A stretch of 64,000 nucleotides of DNA from Paenibacillus pinistramenti. Lineage in GTDB: Bacteria > Bacillota > Bacilli > Paenibacillales > Paenibacillaceae. The stretch covers positions 186,001 through 250,000 of the forward strand of contig NZ_VAWG01000001.1 of NCBI RefSeq assembly GCF_005869875.1, read 5' to 3'. The notes beneath the pieces were generated by a model, which saw only the letters and a program-made list of their open reading frames with translations, did no database searches and was not told the origin of the DNA. Shown one piece after another: positions 16,146-25,352 of this stretch; the stretch's first letter is position 1, and the number at the start of each line of letters is the position of its first letter. Both the position numbers and the translations under genes were made by a program.

Positions 16146-17216
16146 ATGATGGATACTAAAATTGTCGATGTCGCCGCCAAAGCCGGCGTCTCTCCCGCCA
16201 CTGTCTCCCGGGTGCTGAACCGCTCCAGCGGCGTAACGGAAAAAACTAGATTAAAGGTCATGCAGGCCATCGAGGATTTGGGCTACCATCCCAACGCCGC
16301 CGCCAAGCATCTTCGTTCCCAGAAGACCAAAACGATCGGCGTTATTGCCCAGGACATTAACAGCGCCTATTTTACCGAAATTATTAAAGGAATTGAAAAT
16401 ATGGCCTATGCGCAGAAATACCGGGTCATTATCTGCGATTCCGAGAATCAGAAAGAGAAGGAGCAGGAATATTTGAACCTGCTGCTGGACCGGACAATCG
16501 ACGGCCTTATTCTCATTGTGCCGCTTATTTCCGATGAGGAAATTATCGAGCTTGCCGATAAAGGCTATTACGTGGCGGTTGTGGGACGGAACGTGCAGCA
16601 TGAACGTGTTCCCTGTGTTTACACCGATAACGTTAAATTTTCCCGTGAGGTTGTCAACCATCTGGTTCAGCAGGGACACCGGGATATTGTCTTCCTGAAT
16701 GGATATCCGGATGCCGTAGACAGCTTTGAACGTCTGGAAGGATATTTAAAGGCGCTCAGAGAGCACCTGATTCCGTTCCGCCCAGATTTCGTGGAGAACG
16801 GCAATTTCAATGAAGCCGGCGGCTATGAAGCTATGAAACGGCTGTTAGAGAAGGGGCTTCACTTTACAGCGGTCTTCGCCGCCAATGACGACATGGCGCT
16901 TGGGGTGTACCGGGCCTGCGAGGAGCTCGGCATCTCTATTCCCCAGCAGCTTGCAGTCATCGGAGTCGATAACAGCCGGATCAGCAAATATGTCAATCCG
17001 AAATTAAGCACGGTCAGCCAGCCAAAGTATACGATGGGCGCCATTCTCGTCGAGAAATTCATCGACCAGATGAACGAGAATCATTTTGCGGATGAGCGCG
17101 TATTTGTCGTCGATTCCGAGCTGGTCGTGCGCGAGTCGTCGGTTTCCTCTTCCCCTGCTTCCTCCGCCGGGCAGCCTTCCGTTCTTCCGCTTGAACCGTC
17201 TGAAGGGCAAAGCTAA
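16146..17216 (+). CDS. LacI/GalR-family transcriptional regulator
   Basis: This sugar-responsive repressor has about 356 residues. The N-terminal helix-turn-helix TKIVDVAAKAGVSPATVSRV with hinge helix YHPNAAAKHLRSQKT is followed by a periplasmic-binding-protein-like ligand domain (about 62-335), including GVIAQDINSAYFTEIIKG and the late motif LAVIGVDNSRISKYVNP. The tail after residue 335 is Ser/Ala/Pro-rich and variable. Two adjacent ATGs (16146, 16149) are both possible behind AAGG and GAGGG. Three operator copies lie upstream, one in its own promoter. No sugar gene is adjacent on the plus strand, so the regulon lies elsewhere or this is a global regulator; the ligand is unknown. Confidence 0.9.
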   Translation: MMDTKIVDVAAKAGVSPATVSRVLNRSSGVTEKTRLKVMQAIEDLGYHPNAAAKHLRSQKTKTIGVIAQDINSAYFTEIIKGIENMAYAQKYRVIICDSENQKEKEQEYLNLLLDRTIDGLILIVPLISDEEIIELADKGYYVAVVGRNVQHERVPCVYTDNVKFSREVVNHLVQQGHRDIVFLNGYPDAVDSFERLEGYLKALREHLIPFRPDFVENGNFNEAGGYEAMKRLLEKGLHFTAVFAANDDMALGVYRACEELGISIPQQLAVIGVDNSRISKYVNPKLSTVSQPKYTMGAILVEKFIDQMNENHFADERVFVVDSELVVRESSVSSSPASSAGQPSVLPLEPSEGQS

Positions 17217-17274
17217 CGGGCTAAGCGGTGCTGGCTGAGCGGTGCTGCCAAACCGTTCGGGCAAACCCATCAAA

Positions 17275-17320
17275 AAAATCCCGCCAGGCCAGATTAGATT
17301 CCAGGGCTTGGCGGGATTTT
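17275..17320. terminator. Bidirectional terminator between the LacI gene and the MBL-fold gene
   Basis: AAAATCCCGCCA pairs with TGGCGGGATTTT, with A and T tracts on both sides. It serves both convergent genes. Confidence 0.88.
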
Positions 17321-17344
17321 ACTCTTTTTACGGAATGCCGAATG

Positions 17345-18196
17345 TTAGACGTTACTGTTCTGAAACGCACGCGGCGATACGTACACGAACCGTTCCGAAC
17401 GGGCCATAATATGAAACTTCTGCTCTGGGAAATGACGGTACATATAGTCGGCAAAATATCCCGGATTCTCGGCATTGCCGGCAAAGAGATCGTAATGAAG
17501 CGGAATGACCGTCTCGAAGCCTGCTTCATGGGCAAATTCGGCCGCTTCCCGGTAGTCCATGTTGCCGACAATTTCCCGGCTTGTCCGGAAATAATCACGC
17601 CCATTTATAGGGAGCATCGCCAAGTCGGCGTTGTGCTCACGCACCTTTTCCAGCAAGCCGTCATAAATAATGGTATCTCCCGCATGATACAGGGTTACAC
17701 CGTTCAGCTCAAGCACATAGCCGACATAGCGGTGGAATCCCTGACCGTCCTGCTCCAGCTGCTCATGAGCGGCAGGAACAGCCCGCAGGCGGACCCCTTC
17801 GCACGGAGAAGTCCAGATCCCGGTATCCGCATTTTGCAGGGCCGTGTCCTTCACACCGATATCCAGCAGCTGCTGGCGGCACCAGGCCGGGGCTACCATC
17901 TGAACCGAAGGATTATTCCGCACCAGCACCGAAAGCGTGGCCGGATCCAGGTGGTCGATATGCTCATGCGTAATGAGACACAAATCGGCATTGTTAATAT
18001 GCTCGGGCGCGATCGGCGCAGGATAAGTCCGCTCCTCAAATTCCGATACAAACGGATCGATGTAGACCGTCACTCCGCCTCCTTTGACGATGACGCTTTC
18101 CTGCCCCAGAAACCATACGGCCAGACAGCCGTAGGGCACTTCCGTCCCGGTTACCTCCTGGATGAGAGCCTCTCCCTTGCGGTTAATCTTACTCAT
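17345..18196 (-). CDS. MBL-fold metallo-hydrolase, UlaG-like
   Basis: This is a metallo-beta-lactamase-fold hydrolase of 283 residues. The metal-binding motif LITHEHIDHLD (HxHxDH type), the later AVPAAHEQ and YHAGDT motifs, and the histidine in VIPLHYDLF are the expected ligands. Overall it resembles UlaG, the L-ascorbate-6-phosphate lactonase. No ula transport genes are adjacent, so the substrate may be another phosphorylated lactone. The ATG at 18196 is chosen because AAAGGAG lies 8 bases upstream; a GTG 9 bases earlier overlaps that site. The protein is cytoplasmic by sequence. Confidence 0.82.
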   Translation of the reverse strand: MSKINRKGEALIQEVTGTEVPYGCLAVWFLGQESVIVKGGGVTVYIDPFVSEFEERTYPAPIAPEHINNADLCLITHEHIDHLDPATLSVLVRNNPSVQMVAPAWCRQQLLDIGVKDTALQNADTGIWTSPCEGVRLRAVPAAHEQLEQDGQGFHRYVGYVLELNGVTLYHAGDTIIYDGLLEKVREHNADLAMLPINGRDYFRTSREIVGNMDYREAAEFAHEAGFETVIPLHYDLFAGNAENPGYFADYMYRHFPEQKFHIMARSERFVYVSPRAFQNSNV

Positions 18197-18261
18197 GCAC
18201 TGCACTCCTTTAGATGGGGATTCAAACCTGTGAATACAATGAATAAAGGACTCTTTTTATG

Positions 18262-18296
18262 AAAAAAAGGCCCTCTCCCTTCACAGGAAGAGCGCC
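18262..18296 (-). terminator. Terminator after the YitT-family gene
   Basis: On the minus strand GGGCGCTCTTCC pairs with GGGAGAGGGCC (small mismatches) across a 6-base loop, followed by TTTTTTTC. Confidence 0.8.
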
Positions 18297-18304
18297 CGCA
18301 GATC

Positions 18305-18973
18305 TTAAGCTTTCGCCGTCGTCTTGCCGTCAACCATGTCGACTACATAAGAAATCGAAACCGCAGGTTTGGTCTTCATCTGGTAGCCGACGACCCAGGT
18401 GATCATTTTCCCGCCGATTAAAACAGCCAATACCGTGAACAAGGTCTCCTTCAACGGCAGGAACAGCAAGGAGAGCAGCAGCACAGCGGCGTCAAGCACA
18501 ATAAATACCGTACCGATCTTTAATCCGGTCCATTTAGTAAGGCATAAGGCCAAAATATCATCTCCGCCGCAGGCTCCGCCCCCGCGCAGCACGAGACCGG
18601 CTCCAATCCCTGTCAACAGCCCGGAAATAATGGCAACAAGCAGCAGGTTATGGTGCAGATCCAGCTGAAGCGGCGAGAAGCGCTCGCAGGCTTCGTACAT
18701 AGCTGAGAAAGAAACTGACCCAAGCAGCATATAGCCGATAAAACGGCGGCCTTTCAAGAAGAAAGCAAGGATCATTAATGGAATGTCCAGCAGAATGGTC
18801 ATCAGGCCTGGAGGCAGGTTAAACAAATATTTGCAGATCAGCGCCACGCCGACAAATCCGCCTTCTGCCAGGTGATTTTGAAAATTAATATGGTAATACG
18901 TAAATGCAAGCAAACCCGAACCCGTTAGAATCATTAAAATCTGTCTGATATTGATTGTTTTTGGTCTTCTCAT
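18305..18973 (-). CDS. YitT-family membrane protein
   Basis: This 222-residue polytopic membrane protein has about five or six hydrophobic segments. The conserved block SGLLTGIGAGLVLRGGGACG followed by GDDILALCL is the signature of the YitT (DUF161) family. Many family members add a C-terminal soluble DUF2179 domain; here the protein ends soon after the last membrane segment, so that domain is absent. The function of the family is not established. The ATG at 18973 follows AGAGGG. Its transcript appears to carry a leader of about 275 bases with hairpins and repeats, which suggests post-transcriptional control. Confidence 0.85.
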   Translation of the reverse strand: MRRPKTINIRQILMILTGSGLLAFTYYHINFQNHLAEGGFVGVALICKYLFNLPPGLMTILLDIPLMILAFFLKGRRFIGYMLLGSVSFSAMYEACERFSPLQLDLHHNLLLVAIISGLLTGIGAGLVLRGGGACGGDDILALCLTKWTGLKIGTVFIVLDAAVLLLSLLFLPLKETLFTVLAVLIGGKMITWVVGYQMKTKPAVSISYVVDMVDGKTTAKA

Positions 18974-19249
18974 CCGGTATCCCTCTTATCGCAGTTTTGT
19001 TGTCCTTTCGGCAACGCCCTGCAAAGAAGGTCCTTCGAGCCTTTGTCCTTCGCATCATCACACGCTTCTTTCGCAGGGTATTAGCCTAATCCGCCATTCC
19101 ACTACGAAAGGGAGCTAAGTATAAGAGAGATCACAACGTTTCCAAATCGTCCTTTCGGATTTTGTCCTTCGGGAACACATGGTATCCTGATCCTTTCCTT
19201 ATTATTTGAAGCAACCGCTGAAGCCAGCTCATTTGCTTCCAGTTTTCCT
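18974..19249 (-). promoter_or_regulatory. Long structured 5' leader of the YitT-family gene, unknown type
   Basis: The stretch contains no gene. It has five copies of GTCCTT(T)CG, read as CGAA(A)GGAC in the RNA (19002-19010, 19030-19037, 19045-19052, 19149-19157, 19164-19171). A long stem, CCCTGCAAAGAAG (19017-19029) with CTTCTTTCGCAGGG (19065-19078), encloses two of them. A second hairpin, GAAGCAA/TTGCTTC, lies at 19208-19239 with an inner GCTG/CAGC stem. I do not recognise a known riboswitch or T-box. Confidence 0.5.
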
Positions 19250-19255
19250 ATATTT

Positions 19256-19261
19256 ATTATA
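19256..19261 (-). promoter_or_regulatory. Predicted extended -10 promoter for the YitT-family transcript
   Basis: On the minus strand TGTTATAAT gives an extended -10 (TATAAT at 19261-19256) and a start near 19249. The -35 region (TTTAGT) is poor. Confidence 0.5.
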
Positions 19262-19281
19262 ACACAGGAAAATTGATGACT

Positions 19282-19322
19282 AAACAGCTTAACGCCCGGA
19301 AAACCGGGCGTCAGCTGTTTTT
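19282..19322. terminator. Strong hairpin terminator after the GH36 gene
   Basis: AAACAGCT pairs with AGCTGTTT and ACGCCCGG with CCGGGCGT around a 4-base loop. It lies directly behind the alpha-galactosidase stop codon and insulates the YitT promoter. A T5 tract follows on the plus strand. Confidence 0.85.
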
Positions 19323-19337
19323 AAACGTCTTATAGCG

Positions 19338-21527
19338 TTAAATTTCGCGAAGGATAAACAGGGAGCTCTTGAAATCTCCCTCCAGCGGCGTTAATTGCAG
19401 GCCCCGGTACATCAGCTCGTCCCCGCCGTAGACCCTGCCGTCCGCTTCCAGCCGGTAAGCCTTGTTCGGATCAAGCCCTTTCAGCTTGAAGCGGCGGAGC
19501 GGCGCATTTGGCGATGCGAGCACCTGGAAGTAAGCGGCAAAGGCTTCCTTCTTGTCCTCTGAAACGAACATCCACGCCGTATGGTTGCCTTCAAAAGGAC
19601 TGAGCAGCCGGTAAAAGTCGCCGAACTGAATCAGGTCCCGGAGCTGCTTGTACTGCTCAACTTGGAGCTTGACGCTCTCCTTCTCCTCTTCGGTCAGCTT
19701 GGTCAAATCCAGCTCATAACCGAAGTTCCCGGACATGGCGACATGGCCGCGGGTCTCAAACGGGGTGATGCGGTGCACCTGATGGTTAGGCACAGCCGAT
19801 ACATGCGCACCCATCGTGCTGGCCGGATAAACGATGCTTGTGCCGTACTGGATCTTCAGCCGTTCCATTGCGTCCGTGTCATCGCTCGTCCACGTCTGCG
19901 GCATATAGTAGAGCATGCCTGGATCAAACCGGCCGCCTCCGCCGGAACAGCTCTCGAACAGAATGTGCGGGAAGCTTGAAGTAATCCGCTCCAGCACATC
20001 GTACAGGCCGAGCATATAGCGGTGAGCCGTTTCACGCTGGCGCTCAGGCGGCAGCAGGGCGGAGCCGATCTCCGTCATGTTGCGGTTCATGTCCCATTTC
20101 ACATACGTAATCGGCGCGGAAGCCAGCACGCTGCTGACCGACTCGACAATGTAATCGCACACATCCTTGCGGCTCAGGTCCAGAACCAGCTGTTCTCTGG
20201 CGACGGTGCGGCTGCGTCCTTCGACATGCAGGCACCAGTCCGGATGCGCTCTGTACAGATCGCTGTCCGGAGAGACCATTTCCGGCTCAAACCAAAGCCC
20301 GAACTGCATGCCCGTTTCCGTAATGTCCCCGCCCAGCTTCTTCAGTCCGTTAGGCAGCTTGCGGCGGTCCTCCTTCCAGTCTCCCAGCGAGGAATCGTCG
20401 CGGTCGCGCCGGCCGAACCAGCCGTCATCGAGCACGAACAGCTCAAGCCCCAGCTCCTTGCCTGCCGCAGCGATTTCTTTGATCTTGGCTTCGTTAAAAT
20501 TAAAATAAGTAGCTTCCCAGTTGTTGATCAGAATCGGACGTGTCTTGTCGCGGTGAACGCCTCTGCACAAACGCGTACGGTAAAGCTTATGATAGGTGCG
20601 CGACATGCCGCCGAGTCCCTCCGAGGAACGGACAAGCACCACCTCGGGCGCCTGGAACGCTTGTCCCGGCTCCAGCTGCCAGCTGAAATTAAACGGCTGG
20701 ATGCCGAGCATCACCCGGCTTGTCGCATACTGATCGACTTCGGCCTGAGCCATAAAGCTGCCGCTGTACACGAGGCTGAAGCCGTACACTTCTCCAACAT
20801 CCTCGCCGGCCTCCTTCGAGAGCAGCGCAATAAACGGATTCTGCTGATGGCTGCTGGAGCCGCGCTTGCTGTCAATCCGGTGGATCCCTGGCACAAGCGG
20901 ACGTGTATGCATATGGCGCTCACGCGTCCATGTTCCGGACAGCTGCAGCATGTCATAATCCGCATCGTCGAATTCCACGCTGGCGCTCATCACCCGCTCC
21001 AGAACAGCCGGGCTTGTCCCTCTGTTCTCAATGCGCACCGAGCGGGTAATGGCATCCAGATTGCGGAATGCGGTGTATGCCAGCACAACAGCCAGCCCGG
21101 TTTGTTCATCCTTCAAATACAGCTCAAGGGTTTGAGCTTCCTCATCGTTCTCCGTATATGTAGCAGGAAGTCCGGCTAATTCCGGCTTGCCCTCCTTGAT
21201 CGCATGGCCCTCGTAGCGGAAATCACTAATGGCCGATCCGTCCGCGAACCGGATTTCCAGCGCCGGCTCCCGGAAGTCTCCTGTTCCGTAAGAAGGATAT
21301 TCATGCGGCAGCGTATCAAATGAGAAGGTGCGGTCCTCCCGGATGAAGTTCGGGCTGAACGAGCAGCGCTCTATCGTCAAATAGTCGGTATGGAAGCGCG
21401 AAGCATCCAGCTTGGGTCCCCAATATAAATGAGCCGGGTAACCGGACTTCACGATTTGGAAGATATAGCTGGAGTCTTTCGATTGCAGATGAAAAATAGA
21501 TCTCTCCGAGTCATAATGAACTGTCAT
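19338..21527 (-). CDS. Alpha-galactosidase, glycoside hydrolase family 36
   Basis: This enzyme hydrolyses alpha-1,6- and other alpha-galactosides (raffinose-type sugars, galactose side chains). The 729-residue length and layout are those of GH36 tetramers: N-terminal beta-supersandwich (about 1-300), TIM barrel (about 310-640) and C-terminal beta domain. The barrel has FVLDDGWFGRRDRD, the nucleophile Asp in YVKWDMNR, FESCSGGGGRFDPGML and the acid/base Asp in TWTSDDTDAMERL. It has no signal peptide, so it acts on imported oligosaccharides. It is the last gene of the glycan-use locus; the 230-bp gap upstream contains a hairpin and a possible TATACT -10, so it may have its own promoter. Confidence 0.93.
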   Translation of the reverse strand: MTVHYDSERSIFHLQSKDSSYIFQIVKSGYPAHLYWGPKLDASRFHTDYLTIERCSFSPNFIREDRTFSFDTLPHEYPSYGTGDFREPALEIRFADGSAISDFRYEGHAIKEGKPELAGLPATYTENDEEAQTLELYLKDEQTGLAVVLAYTAFRNLDAITRSVRIENRGTSPAVLERVMSASVEFDDADYDMLQLSGTWTRERHMHTRPLVPGIHRIDSKRGSSSHQQNPFIALLSKEAGEDVGEVYGFSLVYSGSFMAQAEVDQYATSRVMLGIQPFNFSWQLEPGQAFQAPEVVLVRSSEGLGGMSRTYHKLYRTRLCRGVHRDKTRPILINNWEATYFNFNEAKIKEIAAAGKELGLELFVLDDGWFGRRDRDDSSLGDWKEDRRKLPNGLKKLGGDITETGMQFGLWFEPEMVSPDSDLYRAHPDWCLHVEGRSRTVAREQLVLDLSRKDVCDYIVESVSSVLASAPITYVKWDMNRNMTEIGSALLPPERQRETAHRYMLGLYDVLERITSSFPHILFESCSGGGGRFDPGMLYYMPQTWTSDDTDAMERLKIQYGTSIVYPASTMGAHVSAVPNHQVHRITPFETRGHVAMSGNFGYELDLTKLTEEEKESVKLQVEQYKQLRDLIQFGDFYRLLSPFEGNHTAWMFVSEDKKEAFAAYFQVLASPNAPLRRFKLKGLDPNKAYRLEADGRVYGGDELMYRGLQLTPLEGDFKSSLFILREI

Positions 21528-21721
21528 GGTCTTCTCTTTCTCCTTTTTTCCATCAAATGTTTAGGCAGCGTTTACAATTTCTAATTCCAGTATATAAGCG
21601 TGGAAGTTCGAATGCCAGTTTCTCTTGAAATTCCGTTATTTGTAGAGATTAGCAGCGGTTAATCCGATTCTGCAGATGACCAAAGTCTCGGACCCCTGAG
21701 CAGCACAAAGAGCAGCACAAA

Positions 21722-21746
21722 CTCCGGCCAATCCAATCGGCCGGAG
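21722..21746 (-). terminator. Hairpin after the GH127 gene
   Basis: CTCCGGCC (21722-21729) pairs perfectly with GGCCGGAG (21739-21746). The following minus-strand bases are only moderately T-rich, so some read-through into the GH36 gene is possible. The rest of the gap (21528-21721) holds a possible TATACT promoter element for GH36 near 21590 and no gene. Confidence 0.6.
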
Positions 21747-21759
21747 CATGTGGCAAATT

Positions 21760-23661
21760 CTATTCTTTTACAACCGGGAACTCTGCGATTCGAAGCCTTG
21801 CACTGCCATAGGGCACAAGCTCGATACGTTCAATCGGCTCCGAAGATGTGATCGGGCTAAGCGGCAGCTCGCCGGCAGAATGTTTGACTTCCTGCCATTG
21901 AGGGATACGTCTGCCTCGTCCGACTAACCGCACAGGGGCGTCTTTCGCAAAGAATGGCTGCTTGGTGACCGGACTCGTCTGTACCTCAAATACGCTTTCC
22001 GCGTTTAAGTCATTAAGGAGCAGTCCATAGTTCCACACGGCGCCGTCTTCCGGATACAGCTCCCAATCTGCGAACGGAAGGCTGCCGTACCGTTTGAACC
22101 AATGTTCACCGATTGGCAGTGCGTATACGAGCGGTCCCCGGGATACACTGATCGCATCATTGCCGCGGCGATCGGTTTCGACTTGCATCGGCAGCAGCAG
22201 TATGATGCTGTCGCCGGAATGCCACATACGCTCAATTGCCGCAAATCCGGCTTGAATGTCCAGCGTCTGTACTTCACCATTCACGCTGACAACAGGATCC
22301 TTGCACCAGGCTGGAATACGGAGCTTCAGCGGAAATTCAGCGGACTCCGATACTTGGATGGAGAGCTGTATCCCTTCCTCGAACGGATAGGCGGATTTCA
22401 CCTCAATTGTCGCCGTTACGTTATTCTTGACTGTCGTTGTCACCGTACAAGGAGCATAAGAAACTGCTGCGAGTCCCCCTTCAGGCGTTGCCATCCATAG
22501 ATGTGCAGCAAGCTTCGGCCATCCCTGGTGCATATTGGCTGTACAGCAGCCGAAGTTCGGCTCAAGGCCGAACATGTTCGCATCGTCGCGGTTCTCCGTC
22601 CAATTCCGGTGCTCGTGGGTACACTTGATTTGGTTAACCTGCTGCACGTACTGGCGGCTGGTCCAATCTGGAGAAATCGTTGCCGGCAGCGCATTAAAGG
22701 AGACTTTCTCCAGGATGTCAGCAAAATAACCGTCCCCATAGATTCGGACAAGCTGCTCCAGTGTGAACATATATTCCACAACCGCGCACAGCTCGACGCC
22801 TTGCGTCGGACTTGTCCCGGCGAGCCATTCATCACCCGAGCATAAGCCGTGAACTTGGCCATGATATTGCATGAGACTTTCGATCCCGCGGTACGGCGCT
22901 TCGCGGTGGCGAGCCTCACCTGTCTGCAAATATCGGAGAGCCGGCTCCTTCAAGGCCATCAGCACATTCACCACATGAACGCGGTGATCAAACGTCATCT
23001 GATAGCGCCAGTACGGGAAGTTCGAGAAGATTTCCGTCCATCCCAAGGTCTGCTGCTGCGTCTTCTCCGCCAGCTCGAGCAAGAATGCCTCACCCGTCCG
23101 GTTGTACAGCCATTGAAGGATGAGCACATTCTCTGCGCCGCGCGCCTCAGCCCAGTCAGTCAGCGGTCTCTCATCGAGATTGGCGGCCTGGTATCGGAAG
23201 TACCTCAGAAGAAACGGGATCACCCGCTCGTCGCCTGTCGCTTCATAATGCTGGGTCAATACCTTCGCCATTACCATCCGGCTCCACCAGTCATCATTCG
23301 TCTTAGGGCCGAACTGACCATCCTCTCGCTGGCTGCCAAGCGTCCATTCAATCCATCCTAGCGCTTTCGCAATCAGCGCCTCATCCTGCAAGGTATAAGC
23401 CAGCGGCAGCAATCCGTCGACATAATAGGGACCGCGTTCCCAGCTCTCGCCGGTACCTCCGAGCCAGCCGCTGTTAGCATTCAAGTCTTCCCAATGATCG
23501 GGCAGCCTGCCAGTGAACCCTTGGGCCTGAATGAGAAGCTGGTCCTTCAGCCAGCCTTGCGGACGAATCGCCCCCAAAGGCAGGTTCATGAGCGCAGCTG
23601 GCTGCAGCGGCGAGCGGTTCGCGACTGGCGGTGTTGGTTTGCGTTTCATCTCAATTGTCAT
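21760..23661 (-). CDS. GH127 family beta-L-arabinofuranosidase (DUF1680)
   Basis: GH127 enzymes remove beta-L-arabinofuranose with a cysteine nucleophile and a Cys3-Glu zinc site. In this 633-residue protein the matching residues are Glu290 and Cys292 (QGVELCAVVEY) and Cys372-Cys373 (FGCCTANMHQGW); Cys372 would be the nucleophile. The barrel is an (alpha/alpha)6 type with WERGPYYVDGLLPLAYTL and GQFGPKTNDDWW. The ATG at 23661 is chosen because AGAGGTG lies about 9 bases upstream; a GTG at 23673 overlaps that site. There is no signal peptide. It is 16 bp from the upstream glycosidase-like gene. Substrate specificity beyond the family is inferred; a related family such as GH146 cannot be excluded. 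Confidence 0.85.
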   Translation of the reverse strand: MTIEMKRKPTPPVANRSPLQPAALMNLPLGAIRPQGWLKDQLLIQAQGFTGRLPDHWEDLNANSGWLGGTGESWERGPYYVDGLLPLAYTLQDEALIAKALGWIEWTLGSQREDGQFGPKTNDDWWSRMVMAKVLTQHYEATGDERVIPFLLRYFRYQAANLDERPLTDWAEARGAENVLILQWLYNRTGEAFLLELAEKTQQQTLGWTEIFSNFPYWRYQMTFDHRVHVVNVLMALKEPALRYLQTGEARHREAPYRGIESLMQYHGQVHGLCSGDEWLAGTSPTQGVELCAVVEYMFTLEQLVRIYGDGYFADILEKVSFNALPATISPDWTSRQYVQQVNQIKCTHEHRNWTENRDDANMFGLEPNFGCCTANMHQGWPKLAAHLWMATPEGGLAAVSYAPCTVTTTVKNNVTATIEVKSAYPFEEGIQLSIQVSESAEFPLKLRIPAWCKDPVVSVNGEVQTLDIQAGFAAIERMWHSGDSIILLLPMQVETDRRGNDAISVSRGPLVYALPIGEHWFKRYGSLPFADWELYPEDGAVWNYGLLLNDLNAESVFEVQTSPVTKQPFFAKDAPVRLVGRGRRIPQWQEVKHSAGELPLSPITSSEPIERIELVPYGSARLRIAEFPVVKE

Positions 23662-23677
23662 GAATACGGACACCTCT

Positions 23678-25321
23678 TTATTTCGGATTCGTTAGAAATT
23701 GGGCAGCATAGACTTTCGCGTCTGCAATGATCGATTCGACTTCCTCAGCAGCAGTCGCGATTGTATCGTCCACGATCGTAACCGTCGGAATAATAGACCT
23801 GCGAATTGGCGTACGCCGCTGATTCGGGTTATATCCATGCTCATGGACACCAGTGGAACCTTTGCCCGGCGCACCCAAGCAGAGATGGCCGAACGAACGG
23901 TTGTACTTTTCGAACAATGGCGCATAAGACTCATCGTGCCAATGCATCACGCCGTCTGTGTGCCCCGACTGCATTAGTGGAGTTCCCAAGCCGGCTGCAT
24001 CATACCAGCCTTCGCCTGCAATCAGGCAATCCGGCCGGTTCTCGCGAATACGGCGGCACAGTTCGATGAAGCCTTCATAGTAGTGATAATAAGGATCGTT
24101 CATCCAGGCAGCGGAGATATCCAGGAAGACGCCGTCAAACCCATAGCGGTCCATTAATTTGCCGATTTGGCCAACAAGCCGATTCTGCCAGCCTGGTGCT
24201 CCCGGATTAAGGAACGTGTTCGATGCGTGGTCGTAATGCCGCGACCCGTCCCAGTCGACAGAGCCTGTGATCGGGAAGCCTCCAGCCGTATGCGCACGGG
24301 ATGGAGCGCCCCACTGCTCGAAATTTTCCAGCCCCGGATTGACGACATTCATCCCGAACATCGGCATCATACGGATCCCCAGCTTGCTTGCGCGGTTCAT
24401 GAGAGCCTCGAAGCCTGTTTCGCCGCCCATCCGCGGATCCGGACGGAAATCACCGTATTGCCAGTAATACCGTCCTTCCCACCCAGGCAGATAGGCAAGG
24501 ATTCGCTTCGGTTCGATCCGCTCAGCCAGCCATTCCAGCGTATCGCCGGTTTTCTTGTAATCATTGAAGATATAGCCGTTCCAATGCTGCATATGGATGG
24601 CCGCAACCAGCGAGATGTCCCGTGCCCATGCCGGCACGTCGCTCCTTGTTTCCCAAGGCTGCAGATTGAAATTCGCTTCCGTCTCCTTATGATGGAGCGC
24701 GCTAATCGCTTCTAATGAATCACATTCGCCAATCTCCCATTCCGGGACGCTTACTTCGTTCTGCATCCGCACGGCATCTTCTTCGAAAATCAGTTCCGCG
24801 CTGAGCCCCTTCTCTGTCCGTAAGAAGGTGAACCGTTTGTCGCGCACGCTCGTGTCCAGCGAGCGGTAATAGACGATACGGTCCTCGTCCGTTCGCATGA
24901 TGACAAGCGGTGTATACAGGCTGCGCCATCCTTCCGGATAATGAAGCAGCAGCCCGGACCCTTCAATCGCTTTGGACGGAGTTTCGCGCAGGTTGATCAC
25001 CTCGCCGTTCTCCACTCCCTCAAGGAGCAGCTTGACGCTGCGGATCTTCTTACTGCCTGTGCTTGCCTCTACGCGGAAGCGGACACCTCGACCGTCCGCA
25101 TTCTTGCGGACATGAATGACAGCCCTGCCCTCTGCCTTCTCTTGCCCATTCGCCCAGGTTAATCCGTCTGCAGTAACCGTTAACGAATCTTCGTTCCCGA
25201 TAACCCGGCAGCGGTCGAAATCCAGTCCATATACATTTTCAAACGTGTGAATATAAAGGGTAAAAGTATAGGAATTAAATTGGAACAATGGATGCTGCTT
25301 CTCAAAGCTTACGTCTTGCAT
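23678..25321 (-). CDS. Putative glycoside hydrolase with TIM barrel (DUF6259-like), 547 aa
   Basis: The protein has an N-terminal beta-rich domain (about 1-210) and a C-terminal TIM barrel (about 220-510). Barrel motifs include AAIHMQHWNGYIFNDY, GWEGRYYWQYGDF, YGFDGVFLDISAAWMNDPYY (candidate catalytic Asp) and DCLIAGEGWYDAAG (candidate Glu). It resembles glycosidase-like proteins annotated DUF6259, but I cannot confirm the family. It has no signal peptide. The ATG at 25321 is chosen because GTGGAGGT lies 9 bases upstream; the frame is open to 25552, but that part overlaps the preceding gene. It is 31 bp from the ADP-ribosylglycohydrolase-like gene and 16 bp from GH127, within one operon. Confidence 0.7.
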   Translation of the reverse strand: MQDVSFEKQHPLFQFNSYTFTLYIHTFENVYGLDFDRCRVIGNEDSLTVTADGLTWANGQEKAEGRAVIHVRKNADGRGVRFRVEASTGSKKIRSVKLLLEGVENGEVINLRETPSKAIEGSGLLLHYPEGWRSLYTPLVIMRTDEDRIVYYRSLDTSVRDKRFTFLRTEKGLSAELIFEEDAVRMQNEVSVPEWEIGECDSLEAISALHHKETEANFNLQPWETRSDVPAWARDISLVAAIHMQHWNGYIFNDYKKTGDTLEWLAERIEPKRILAYLPGWEGRYYWQYGDFRPDPRMGGETGFEALMNRASKLGIRMMPMFGMNVVNPGLENFEQWGAPSRAHTAGGFPITGSVDWDGSRHYDHASNTFLNPGAPGWQNRLVGQIGKLMDRYGFDGVFLDISAAWMNDPYYHYYEGFIELCRRIRENRPDCLIAGEGWYDAAGLGTPLMQSGHTDGVMHWHDESYAPLFEKYNRSFGHLCLGAPGKGSTGVHEHGYNPNQRRTPIRRSIIPTVTIVDDTIATAAEEVESIIADAKVYAAQFLTNPK

Positions 25322-25352
25322 CGGCAGATGACCTCCACTAATTTTCAAGTTG

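Noticed and set aside
17228..18262. Open frame of 344 codons on the plus strand
   Set aside because: It lies opposite the UlaG-like hydrolase gene; no family motif is seen and it starts inside a terminator region.
20022..21179. Open frame of 385 codons on the plus strand
   Set aside because: It is the reverse of the GH36 gene, which has all catalytic motifs.
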